Source: Cruorifilaria tuberocauda (Eukaryota; Nematoda; Chromadorea; Rhabditida; Onchocercidae). From it: a stretch of DNA of 64,000 nucleotides. The position numbers were made by a program, and so were the translations under genes. The stretch spans positions 310,001-374,000 of the forward strand of contig JABVXU010000021.1 in the NCBI GenBank assembly GCA_013365365.1, in the 5' to 3' direction. The notes beneath the pieces were generated by a model. That model did no database searches, had not been told where the DNA came from, and saw nothing but the letters and a program-made list of their open reading frames with translations. Below, in pieces: positions 44,128 through 56,915 of the stretch. Position 1 is the stretch's first letter; every line of letters begins with the position of its first letter.

Positions 44128-47100
44128 ATGTTATCCACAACAGCAGATACTATCGGTCACAGTGGCATCGTACACTGCCAGCAGAATGCAGATTATGTCA
44201 CAGTAAGTAAACTTTAATTAAAGTTGGATAAACAGTGGTCTGATCTGAATGCATTGGAACGAATAACTGTTTCTAACCCATTTTATTGACGTATTTATAT
44301 TATTAGAGTGTCAGAATTTGTAGCCACCAGAACATGATGTATTTGTTCATCATGTTGAATGCTTACGAGATGGTGGCATTCTGGATCCGGATGATCAGCT
44401 TTTTGATGTTTTTGATGAGAATAATGATCAGGTTAGTGTAAGTATTTCAAATTTTCGAAGTTTACTGCAGAAGCTATTGCGAGTTGTGTATTAGTGAATT
44501 TGGATGAAAATAAACAGGGCATTGTTTAGACGGGATCAACTTTTGAAATAGTTAGTCCATACTTTTGAAATAAAATAGAAAAAGACTGGATGTTTTGAAT
44601 TTTTCTAAATTTAATCTTATATCAGTATTTCTGTTTTTAACTCGCAAATAATTTTGCAATACAATTTAGATGATTACTTATCCAAGAACTATGTCACGAG
44701 AATTTAGTACTTATTTTAGATATTGGCGATCTACGATGAACCGGACTTCGCTGTAATGGATTCGGCTGTATCAAATGCATCTCGATTTGCCGTCAGCGGA
44801 ACAGTATCATCAGGTTCTTCGCCGGCCACCGGAAAAACCGCCACGTCAACAGAAAGTCCTCCGGATAGTAAATTAAACATCATTCCACGTTCCAGCGATA
44901 GTGATATTGTTGAAATAACTAACATCGCTGCACCGCCGAGTTCGTTTTGTCTTAGCTGAAACTTTGATTCGTTTGCTAGCAATTAGATTTTTCGAATTAT
45001 TGGAATGGGAGCGCAAAGTTTTCACCTATGAAGTCTTATGGATTTGCGATGAATTTTTTCAAATTGGTTTAAATTTCAAATAATTTACTTCAGCTGATGG
45101 TTTACGAGTGATTTCGGACAATGTCCACACACTGCAGCAAAAGCCCTCCTCGTCCTTAATTATAACGGGTTCTGAATCTGTTTCTCCTCTCTCTGTTCCA
45201 CTGAAACACTTCGACCGGAAACGTAATGACGTATCGAACACGTGTCGTATGTATCATTCTGCTTTGAAAAATATTAGCGGGTCACCGAAAAATAAATATC
45301 GGGTTGCTATATCTCCAGGTTTTTGATTTCTTTTATGATCTATTGCAATCGATTTGTTTTTTTATATTCTTAACTTTTTATTTGATAACTTATTAGTCAG
45401 GTCTTCCGAAAATCAAAACCTAATTTTTCCGTATTATACCTTTTTTTGATTAGTATCCAATTTGTATTTCTCAGTTTTTCAGAGCAGTAACGCAAAGATT
45501 GAAAGTTTTTATTTGATTTTTATTATCCATTAAGAATTTACTTTAAATCTCTCGTTTACCAATGCTTTTTTAGTAAGTCTACTAAATTTAATTAACCATA
45601 CTTTTATTCTAATAATTGCAAATGATATACCTGCAGAATGACTTCTAATCATAAATGTTTCACAGTTAATCAGCCAAAGTCAAAGAAAGAAAACTCAGGT
45701 GTTTTTTTTCCAGATGTTGATTGTCAACCATCTCAAGAATTGTTAGCTTCAACGAAAGAGTCGCTGATGACTCGAACATCTGCAAGAAAATCGCGCCTTA
45801 CCGACAATTTTTTCGATGCTAAAGAACGGTTGGAAGAAAAATTAGCAGTCGGTATTAAAAGCAATACAATAAAAACGGAGATGAAAATTCCAAAAACAAT
45901 ACCACCAATGGAGGCAGCAAATCGAGGACAAACGGTGATTATACTCTCAGACGTCACTATCGGTATGGAATTGGGAATTGAGGTATAAGAGATCTTCTTA
46001 GAACAGTTGTTTTCAGTAATTATCCTTCCCAAGTAATGTTATGTTTTGTGTGAGATTAAGAAAAAGATAGAAGAAATCAGACGATATTTATATCAAACAC
46101 ACAATACCAATTTCTCTTCTCTTTTCAATCGATCCATTCGATAGGTAATAAATCAATAAACTTAAGTCTATTGATTATTAATTCTTATTACTGATAAACA
46201 TGATGCCGAAGGTCTTAGTTTACTTGATTTTGAAATTTTTAATTTCTTTTTCAGATCTCACCCGTGCATGATCCAACAAACAATTTGCGCTTGCAAGCTT
46301 TAGAGATCTGGCAAATTGACGATGAAGGTCGAGTTGGCAGAGATGGACGTCTTCGGATTGGTGACCGAATTGTAGAAATCAACCAACGTCCTGTCTATCA
46401 GGTTAATAATCAAAAATAGGAGAGATTGGGTTAATAAATCCATTTGTTTTTGTTAACATTTAATGACTTTTATTTTAAAATGAGGAATTTTTCGCCGGAA
46501 CAATCGTACTTTCTCCTTTCTCTTTTCATCTTTTATAACACAAATAACTAAAATTATTTAAGTAAATCTCATTTTACAGATGTCGGTCTCAAGAGCGCGT
46601 GCTTACTTACATGAAATAGAAACAGTTGCTCATCCAAGTTTGACAATTGATCGTTCTATCGAAACATTTGGAAGCGATTGTGAGTTCTTCATTTGTTTAT
46701 TCTCCGTAAATTACGGAGTAAAATTTATCAGACTAATGCATCAGCGATAACGGGAATTGAAATCTAATTTACATATCAACATATCAATGTAAATTAGATT
46801 TCAATTCCCTTTATCACTGATGCATCAGTCTGCTAAATTTCAATTTCCGTTGTTTTGTTATTTTATTTCAGTAGTGTGAATGTGAGGTAGGGACGCAATA
46901 CCGGACGGAAATGTAACTTCTCATGTACAGCAATTATGCGTATTGCTTTTCAGGACGACAAATGCCTGCTATATAGATGATGTATTTATTTGTTTGAGAC
47001 CTAAATGCATTTTTGACGTGCTTTTATATCCCAACGCTCTTAGAAGTATTGCATAAAAAGCTATGTCGTGGTGTTTCTGATTGCTTTGTCATTTATTATG

Positions 47101-50100
47101 TTGAACTCTGAATAATAGGGAAAGGAGAATGAGTAAATGCTAGGAACTGTAAATGTTACTCAGTAAATCAATATCGGGCTTGAAGAACGAATTATTTCAA
47201 ATTGCATTGAACTGAATGTTCAAACAGCTGTGATGAATTGATTGTGCTTTACCATAGAGTTTTTAAATAATTATATTTATAATGGTATTGCAATGCTTTT
47301 CTTGCAAAATCGTATCCTTCTGTTATTGATTTCAGCAGTTTCTCATCGTAGTCAGTCATCAACGAGCAGTTTACAGAAAAGGCCGATACTTTCTGCATTA
47401 CAGCAAGCCAATACAACAACTCTCGGAATGACGTTTCCGATTGAAATTGTTAAAAGTATGTTTCTTCTTTCAATTTCTTATTTTACATAAATAACCGCAA
47501 TTTCTCAAATTTCTATTGACAGTTATATAAGTTAGGAGTATGAGAGAACAAAAAACATTGTTTCCCCAATTTCTGGTTTCCTACGATAACTAATACAATT
47601 ATCTCAGCAAATGGTGGATTTGGTTTTTCCATAACAAGTCGTGAAACTGCTAAAGGTGAACGACTGTTCTATATTGGAACTGTGAAGGCAGATGGTGCTG
47701 CTGTTAATAAATTAAGAGCTGGTGATAGGTTACTACAGGTGATAATATGCTTTTCTGTATATTGTGTGTTAAATAATTATTTCATTTCTATTTTAATATG
47801 CTATGGTATTTCAGGATTTATTGTTAAATATGCAGAAATGGTTGTAATTCTTCTATTTTCCTGTACTTTTCCTTATTCTTTAGATTAATGGTGAGAAAAC
47901 AACTGAACTCACTCAAAATGATATGGTCGAACGTCTCAAAAAACTTGATGTCGGCGATTCAATAAATTTATTAGTTTCTCGATTTGGAAGCCAAGAAAAC
48001 GAAAATCAGAGTGAAACAGTGGTGAAAAGTAATCATGATGATGATGGAGAATGTTATCGCCAGAAAAAAGGCAATGAAGGAGCGAAACGATATAGGTATA
48101 TTTAATTGGCAATTTTATAGTTAAGTAAAATGAGGTGTTGAGTAGAATTAATCGATGGCCAAATTGAAAAGTGGTTTTCAAGGATATGTCTCTTCTGATG
48201 GTAAGCTTGCTTGAGATCATTTTTAGCTTACAGTTACCGGAGCATTTCATGAGTGAAACCGTAAAGACATTTCAGGCGATACGGAAGAATTTCATGTCTT
48301 GACTGCATTGACGATAAAACGATTTTTTAATGAGATGATGCATATATTTTTCCATGAAAAATCAAGCAAAAATTATAGAGAAGAGATTTTGACGTTGAAG
48401 ATTGCCTTGAATGAAACAGGAAGTGCTGGATTGGGTATAAGCTTAAAAGCAAGAGCCGTAATGAAGCCTGATGGTACTCGTCATGATTGTGGAATATTCA
48501 TCAAAAAGGTTAACATTCTGCATTCTATTGTTTCCGGATACTTACTGAGCTAAGATTTGTACTTTTTTTCTTATTTCAGCAGTGTATTTTGAATATTATG
48601 TTATCACTTTATCATCCTTCTGTGTTGTAATAAATAAATTATAGAAAACCACTCTTAATTACACATTTGTTACAGGTTTTGCATGGCGGTGCTGCGTATA
48701 AAGATGGGAGATTGCAACTGAATGATCAGTTAATTGGAATCGAAGATATCGATTTAAGACGAATGATGAGGAATTCAGAGGCTAGCGATGCTATAACTAT
48801 GTGTTTGAAAAACTTAGGTAAGTGCTGGGAATTGATTTGCATGAATCGAAATAGAATGAACGTATTGCAAATAAAATATTCAAATATCGTTCTCTAAAGT
48901 CTTCTGTATTTTAGGACCGAACGCAAGTAGTGTGTGCTTGCGTGTTGCAAGAAAGACTGAGTCGCGCCGCAGCTGTGATTTACCAAATATAAAAAATTCC
49001 ATAGATAAAGCTCTGACTTCAGATCATGAGAGCTCTGAAGTGCATGACAAATCTCAAGTTAAGTCCGAAGATAATTTTTAATGGAAGTTTCACTAGTTTA
49101 ATACAGAATCCATACATAGATTTTGAATATTGAGTTATCATAGTGTTCATATCGTAAGTGTGACAACATTAATCATGTTATCATACATTTAATCACTCAT
49201 CTAAATTCATTCATAGACCATGTAGGTAATACGTAGATATGATTTTAATATATGCTTAAAGATATTACTTATACAGATGGTGACAATATGATCATAAAAA
49301 AAGAAGCTTCAAACGGTCGTAACAGAGATGTTTCAAGACGCCGATTAAGTAGTTCAGACGAGCGGTCCTTGTAATTTTTTTTATTTATTATTAGTCTCAG
49401 ACTTTCTTTCCATACTTCTGTGAAAATTTTTTTTTTAAATCGATGAATTTCTCATTTCTTATCAGAATTTATTTGTATTTCTCATTGTATATTATTGATA
49501 TAAGCAGTTTGATTGGTTTGGAAGTACTGATATTAAAATGAATTATCATTTCTCTGTACTTGTTCACTTGAAATAATCATTTTAAAATTACACATACGAG
49601 AATTATCTAATACATTAGAAGCTTACTTCAATAAGTGCCCTTTTATTTCATTTTTAGTGTTTTTTGCAATCCGTTTCAGATATACAAATGAAGATTTTGA
49701 TTCCACCTCAAGTAGTAGACAAAAAAGCATATCAGAAGATGAAATAAGCCGTGCAGATAGCGGCGCTTTTAGTCGGAAAAATCCTGCTAGAAGGTCTACA
49801 TTTTTTTCTTGGAAGTATTTATTAAAAATTCCTCATAATGAAGACCTTTGAGAAATTATATGTGATATGGAAACATCAAAAATGCTGACCAATTTGGATT
49901 TTATATATTTAGTAAAAGAGATTATGCGATTTTTTACAATCTTTTTTTGATTTTTATAGAGATGATAAAAAGTTGCCCTTGTAGATCGATATCTGAAAAG
50001 CGTCATATGGGTGTTGGAAATGATGCAAGCAATACAATAATTTTTCAAAAAATTAGGCATAATCGCCAAATGAGTGGTAAGCGTTCTTTATGGTTTAGAA

Positions 50101-53100
50101 AGTTTGTGTAAGTGTTGAGTATGCATGAATTAAATGCTGTGAATTATTCATCTCTAATTTGGCTTTGTTTACAAGCTTAGCACTATTATTTGTCTGGAAA
50201 AGTTCTTGCTGTACAGAAGCTTTGTTTTATTTTAACTCGAAAAAGAAAATCATGATCTGTTCTTTTGCTTGCTTAATCTTACTGTTTTTTTATTAAAAGA
50301 ATCTCTCCAGCCCTCTGTTGCATAAATTAACGCTTTAGCTCCTCTTTTGTATCGTCGCTTTCCGTTCGTCAGCACGTGAATCGCGCACGGTATCTTCCTC
50401 ACACAGCACCATATTACTTCGAGAAAAATGCCACCAACAAAGCTTATTATCAATTCGTTTTTTTTGGTGAAAAAGCTGTCACTGGAAAGTGCATAGAAAA
50501 TCTTGAAAAAGTTACTTCCATCATACCTGTCAATTCCGTAAATAATACTTATAATGAGAGAACAAATGTGGTTCTTTCACCATGTAAGCATGACTAATTT
50601 GAGTCACTTTTCATTTTTGTTCTCATTAGTCTAATTTTCATGATGAATTTGAGATGAACTAAAGTTATGAAAAAGATTGGCAATATAAAGCCGAAAGCCT
50701 TGATTACTGCTAGAGATTATTCCTCCCCACTATTACTCTTTGCTCTTATAGCAGTTGCCGTTTTATGTTCCATACAAATTACATCGCTTTAATTTCGAAT
50801 AACATTTTTTATATTTAATTCTTATTTCTGTTAACTTGCTATACATGCTTTTTTCATGTCGAAATATCAAATTCTTCTTCCTGTTGAACGGGAAGATGTT
50901 TGTATTGATGCTTATCAGTAACTGTTTCAGCATCTCCCAATCGTCGTTCGTTAAGTCTGGAAAGTATGGGAGCTCATCGATCACCAGCATTGGTGACTGC
51001 ATCATCGTAAGTTGTTATCATTTTCTGTAATTAATATATAATTCCATTTTATTATTCTTCGTAACATGAAAGAGAAGGTTTTGAATTACAGCCATCCTAG
51101 TGGACCAGTTGTCCGAGATATTCCGATGGAACAAATGACAAGACGAGGCCATCCAAATATTCTCAAAAGAGTCCAAAAATCTCGATCTAGTGGTTGCGCG
51201 AAGCCGTCCATTTCTGATGCAGAAGACGAAACATCTGCTGGTAGTTTAATCCATTCGATATTGTTCATCATTTTCTTAAATTTCTTTTGATTTTGGCAAA
51301 CTTACTCATTTATACAATGTGGCAGTTTTAGAGAAAGATCGGGATGAATCTTATACGTCGTTACCTCGAGAAATTTCTGCTAATTCCAAGGAAAAACAAC
51401 AGAGGAGGAAATCAGTTGGAAGGTGAATTGCTTGGATTTAATATTCTCTATTTTCCAGTTGTGAATAATTTTTTTTTCGAAGCAAAAATAAATTTTTTAA
51501 TATCCTCTGCTCATTAATTTTTTGTGACTCATTTATTTTTCGATATTTATCAACAATGAAAATTGTTAGTCAGAATTAGAATTTATCAATTGTTTAAAAC
51601 GAACAATTTACATAATTTATTTTTATTTTCAGTAACATATTTTCAAAGATTACTCAAAGACTTGGTGGTTCGAGATCGCGTGATGCATCTCCAGAGAAAT
51701 CGATATCCTTGGACATTGCTGAAAACAATTTTTCTATCGAAAAGACAAATAGGTTTGTGAAGTTAATGAATTAACAGCAATATTTTGAAGGGATTAATAA
51801 ATGTGAGTTTGAAGTTGAAATCTTATCAACCTAATCCTCATTTTCTAATCATTTTTAGAACGCAAGATCATCGGAAGTGGAATAAGGGAAGCAAAAGTAA
51901 TCAATCAATTCGTAGAGTACCACCACCATACAAACCATCATTCTGCGATATCTTGCAGTCAGGGGACCCTAATTATTATATGAACGTAAGTCTCATTTCG
52001 TTTTGCCTTTCTAGATAAATGATCTCAGAATGCTACGGGGAACCATACGAGGATGCTGTTGTAATTTTTCACGTAACGGTGCAACTGTAACTAGTTTTCA
52101 CTCTTTTGAGATTTTTTAATTTGGAAATCCTGTAGTCTGCCGTAGAATTCTCTTACATATCTGTATAAATTAACTGTCTAATAATTTCTTGGATAAGCAC
52201 CACTAGCACCTTGTTGCAACTGTAAAGGTACATTTTGAGAAAAGGGCAATTCATTGAGAATCTTTTAAATGAGCACCAATAAGTTTCAAATTTAGGATGT
52301 TCCTGGAACGCATAAAACAGAAATTGTTTGCAGCGGAGAGGAATTACCCGCCAGTGGCTACATACGGGTTGCAAATTCAAAGTTCTACAATAGCTTTGTT
52401 GAGAGGTGGGCGGGTAACTTGCAAGCTTAAGCGCGTCTTTTGTAGGATTCTCTCCTACACGCTTCAAGCACCCCTCCTATTCATTGTTGCTACCGCTTCT
52501 CCTCAAAAATTTCTTGTATTATTCTTGAAAATGATGGTTTTGATAAGTTTATCATATCGTGCTAGTAGTTTCAACTTTTCATATTTCTGGATTCATCCAA
52601 AAAGAGAGCTGATTTACTTTGTTCTTCTTTTATGAATTTTGAGTTTGGAACGATAAGCATATTTTCCAGCTAGCTTTCTGTTGCGCTTCAAGCTTTATGC
52701 ACACCATCGAATACGTGATATACATACTTTGCATGACAAAAGATGCATGAAACATCCTAAAAATGTTTATAGAGAATTTTGCAAAGTTCATTTTTTTCAA
52801 TGGGTATTGAAGGATATTCTAAAAATTCTTTGCAAACTCCTACCACAATTTGCAAACCACAAAAAAAATTCCTTTCATTTAAGAAATCATCAGCCCTGCA
52901 TGTTATGTGATATTTTTAAGATTTCGTTTTCATGTTATAAAATCTTAAGTGTTTATTTTGATTTTTGTATTTTCTATTTTTAGGAACAAGTTGCACCCAG
53001 AAATTCACAGTTTGACTGGAGAGGACAGTACCAAGCAGTTTACAATAGCGAATACGGCAATGGAAAAGGAACAAATTCATGCATCAATCGGCAAGCAGAA

Positions 53101-54692
53101 AAGTATGTATTTGGTAAAAGTAATTGTGAAGCTGTAAAAATTGAGACAAAATTTATTTTGGAATCTAATTTGATTTCAGTTTTGGTAGAAAAATGCTTCT
53201 CAAATTCCTTTTCAGATGTGGTAATGAATTATTCATGCAATTCCGTCAGCAACAACAGCGACAACAATGTACAGTCTATCCACAACACTGTTATGAAGGA
53301 CGACGTGAACAACAGCAATACCGCATGGCGTATTACACGGGGTGCAATACCGATTACTATGATATCTTCAATGCCTGGTTTGCATACAGCGCAGCAGCCG
53401 CATGCGGAAATATACCTATCATTACACGAGGAAGAAGCGGATATCCATCCCAGTATACCTACTTTTCCACAGCGGCAGCGGAAAGAGCATTGTCGAATAG
53501 AGCGGCGATGCGACAAATTCACCATGAAAGGTTTTCTAGTTAACTACCACTCTAAATCATGATAACACTGAAATTGCAGATGCTTTATTAAATTTTGAGC
53601 AAGACCTTGTTAACGACATGTGTGAAAGCGATCAATCCTGTGAGCGACAAATTTATTGCAATTTTAGTCATCCTGCGGTTAGGTTTGTCATATCAAGGTG
53701 TGCTAGCAGCATGGAAGTTGAAGTTCCACACTTAATTGAAAAAAGTTTGAACTTTAGGTTGAATTGCTAGTTTTATATGAATGGACTTTGAAAATCAATT
53801 CCTTGCAGATTCCGGTCGTGTCCAACTCAATTTTTCTCATCAGGAATGCGAACGAGACAGAATATCGAAAGGACCGGTCCTTACTACGCAACCAGCTATA
53901 TCTCCCCTTCCGGTCGTATTTCCGACTTCTAGAACTTTCTTTCTTTCACCTTCCACGCAAACATCAGGACATCGGACAAATGATTCAGAGACAGGAGTTC
54001 GTTCTAGTCTACAGAATCGTAAATCAATTCTTACCAGATCGTCGAAAAAATGTGCCGTAGCTGAATACATTGTAAACCAACCAAGAAGTTCTTTGAAGTA
54101 TCAAACACCTATGTTCATTCCCGAGCGCTCCTACCGAGATCAGCAGCAGCAGTCATCGCGGAGTTCTGCTTTTTCACAATCGCTTTATCTGTGTTCCCAT
54201 CAGTGTGAACAGAAGCAGTCTCCGAGATCTTCCTCTCCTCATTCTAAGACATCTGTTCCTGCAGTGCCCTATTCACCTTATGGTTTCGATGAAACCACTC
54301 TTTCATCTCCAACTTACTTGCAAGCATTACTGGAATCACCGGAAAGAAATTATAAAAATGTCGGTATGATCAGTGTTGCGAAACCGATCAAATATATCAA
54401 AATTCATTACGGACCATCTTATCCATCATCTCCCAAACAGCAGCCACTGCGAACTCGAAGTATAAATATTCGATCATCAAATGATCATTTATTCCAGCAG
54501 TATCAACACGTTGAAAATGAGTGTGATTATCGAAAATATCTTCGATCGACGCGTCAGAATCGCATAAATAATCAGAAACAACGAATAACACTTATCGCAA
54601 CGATACCTGACGAAACGATATTTATGAGAGGAAGTGCAACTTCTCTTCCTCCTCGTCCCAAAACCATATATAATACTATCATTAATAGTTAG
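44128..54692 (+). CDS. par-3: PAR-3 polarity scaffold (CR1, three PDZ domains, aPKC-site region)
   Basis: PAR-3 is the cortical scaffold of the PAR-3/PAR-6/aPKC polarity complex. The CR1 half at 44324-44431 plus 44720 onward reads HHVECLRDGGILDPDDQLFD and ILAIYDEPDF. PDZ1 spans 45714-46679 (GMELGIEI loop, GRVGRDGRLRIGDRIVEIN). PDZ2 spans 47336-48028 (GGFGFSIT loop, NKLRAGDRLLQING). PDZ3 spans 48276 to about 49079 (SAGLGISL loop, HGGAAYKDGRLQLNDQLIG). The aPKC-site region is NRRSLSLESM at 50931-51006, matching the human KKSSSLESL site. Ser-rich exons continue at 51092-51240, 51326-51422, 51633-51752, 51859-51985 and 52984-53102. Unresolved parts: the first exon (44128-44202 is in phase but lacks the usual CR1 start), the link to 45093, the exons between 49079 and 50931, and the C terminus. 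In-frame translation from 52984 stops at 53543, whereas a 303-codon frame ends at 54692. Confidence 0.88.
46721..46840. repeat. Foldback element: 54-bp inverted repeat with a 12-nt loop
   Basis: The arm 46721-46774 is the reverse complement of 46787-46840 with four mismatches in 54 positions, around the 12-nt loop ATCAACATATCA. It lies in the PAR-3 intron after the PDZ1 exon. The shape suits a small foldback/MITE-like element or a long hairpin RNA. No transposase or tRNA-like part is present. Confidence 0.9.
52344..52458 (+). ncRNA. Candidate structured RNA in a PAR-3 intron
   Basis: A GC-rich patch sits in an AT-rich intron. TTACCCGCC (52344-52352) can pair perfectly with GGCGGGTAA (52409-52417) over 9 bp. 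A second hairpin, GTAGGA-TTCTC-TCCTAC, follows at 52442-52458. No RNA family is recognised. The pairing is seen in the sequence; that it is transcribed as an RNA is inference. Confidence 0.3.
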
Positions 54693-56915
54693 AGAGTAGT
54701 AACATTTTAAACTTTCTAAACTATAAAACCAATTCATCTTCTATATATTTCGTAGTTTTTCTCGTTTGCTTGATTTGATAACGACCTTGAATAACCTCCA
54801 AGTATTTAAATACTTACTACTCGATGTAAAGAAAGATTTTGCTTCTGTTAAACTTCTTTAGTTTAGTTTTTAATCACATTAATGATGGAACGATTAAACC
54901 TTCCCAAATATCATTGTGGAAATAATAGGCGTAAAACGCATATTCATTTTGTGCCATATGTTTAAACTTTAGTGTTTTAACTGCGACTATTTCACTTTTT
55001 TCATGCCAAATATGTGTCACTTAATTTTGATCTTTTCCTTTGTTGTGTATAGAAGAAAATATATGCTGTTATCATTGATATATTGCAAGTGAACGACTAG
55101 AAAATTTCCAGCTAGAATGATTAACGATTTTCACAGAATACGTTTAGTGAGACGTATTTTAGTTGACACAATTCTTTCTAATTAAAATTTCCTCAGAACT
55201 CATAATGGAATTTTTCTGATTCATTTTAGACTGATTAATTCATTTAATTGCATTAAATTCTGTTTGTCGTTACGAAATGAATATCATCAGAATCTTGAGT
55301 AATATTCACTTGTCGATATCTCTTGTTAAGGAATTTTACATGATGGCGAAGACAAGCATTCGCTTACACTTCCGATCTTGCTAATTCCATTTCATGATTC
55401 ATAAAGTTGAATTTTTTTCTGGTAAGGAATGGCATGCTAATTCATGAAAGAATTGGTTTCACAGAGACGTTCAGGAGGAATTGCAGTGATTCTTCCTATT
55501 ACCAAACTTATTGTTGAATTCCGTATTCATATTGCTTTGAAACTGTTTAGTAGGCTTATAATGATGAATTCAATGCATTTAAATAGAAGAGAAATTGCTT
55601 GTAAATTCGTATTTCAATTGTTTAATGGCGTTAGATTTAATAGATAAAATTGATTCTGTTCTAAATAGGCTACTATAATAAATATTCCATCCTAAAATTG
55701 TATTTCTTTGTCGTTTGCGTGGTTGACTCTGTCAGCGTGGTGGAGAAGAAGGAATCATATTTCATTGATTCAGGAAAGTATAGCAGTGTCCTTTGACTTA
55801 CCTGTCCAGTAATATTTATTTAATATGCAGGAAAATTACCTATGGACGTTTCAAGTATAACCTTGAATGAACAGATAGCTGACTAGTTCTTATCACATTG
55901 GAATTTCTTCACTTTTTATTAGGCGCTTAATTTGAAAAATTGAATTGAAATTGTACTTTTGTAATTTAAAATTCATTTAAATAATAGTAACAGGTGGAAA
56001 GGTGCTGAAAAGAAAACCTTTTTTATTTGATTAATGCTCATTTCCTTATCATTTCAAGAATGCAAAAATATGGATGAGAGTTTAAATTTTCTAGAATGCA
56101 TTAATAAAACTTCCTCGAATATTGATTTTCTTGAGAAATGAACTTTTTTCATTTTTCCCATCAAATAGGAAGCAAATATTTTTCCTAGAATTCTTCAGAC
56201 TGCATGATTTCAATGATAATTATGAGATTGGAATGATTTCACTGATCTTCATTTGATTTGGAAAATTGGAAAGCAACATTTCAAAATGGGAGAACATTAA
56301 ACCTGTAATTGGAATAAATCTTTCCAATAATTTTGAACCTTTTTGCATCTTTAGTTACATTGATTAATGTTGTATACAATTTCAAATGTTGTATACTTAA
56401 TCGGCATTTAACAGTGCAAATGTTACTATAAAGATCTTACCAATCATCTCACTAATTAAAAAGGAGACACGTAGTCGTAATCACACGTAGAGATGAACAC
56501 CGTGCTAGCAGATGATCAATATGACCTGGCGACAACATGCCTCTGCTATACACTATCTGCAACAGTATCTCCGCCATCATAGAAGGGTGATAAGTGTTAT
56601 CTCCCAATTCACTTATTCATATATCCACATCGATAGGTCATTTAGTGAGAGGGAAGTGTGGCAAAGAAAAATTGAGCAAGAACGCCAAAACTATCCCATT
56701 TCATTTCATGTCTATCATTTTGATCGTTCCATTCTGATTGATAGCATACTTAAGCGAAAGGATGTGAAATTTAATACTAACTGATAGCTCGAAATATCTT
56801 CCCATCCCATTGATTTTCACATAAACAATTGCGCTCAGCGATATTTTGCTCTCTTCAAATGTTTATCGCTTTGTTTTTTTGATATAATTCATCGAATATT
56901 GAGGGGAGTGTTTTC
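54693..56915. other. Intergenic, between par-3 and the first BPI-like gene
   Basis: AT-rich sequence with no recognised gene. An open frame at 56512-56784 shows no known motif and no splice context, so it is not called. Confidence 0.5.

Noticed and set aside
52153..52635. Two open frames of more than 100 codons on opposite strands in a PAR-3 intron
   Set aside because: Both follow from a GC-rich patch. Neither has a recognisable domain, and the exons on either side join in phase without them.
56512..56784. 90-codon plus-strand frame upstream of the first BPI-like gene
   Set aside because: Protein-like in places, but with no family likeness, no supporting splice sites and no neighbouring exon in phase.
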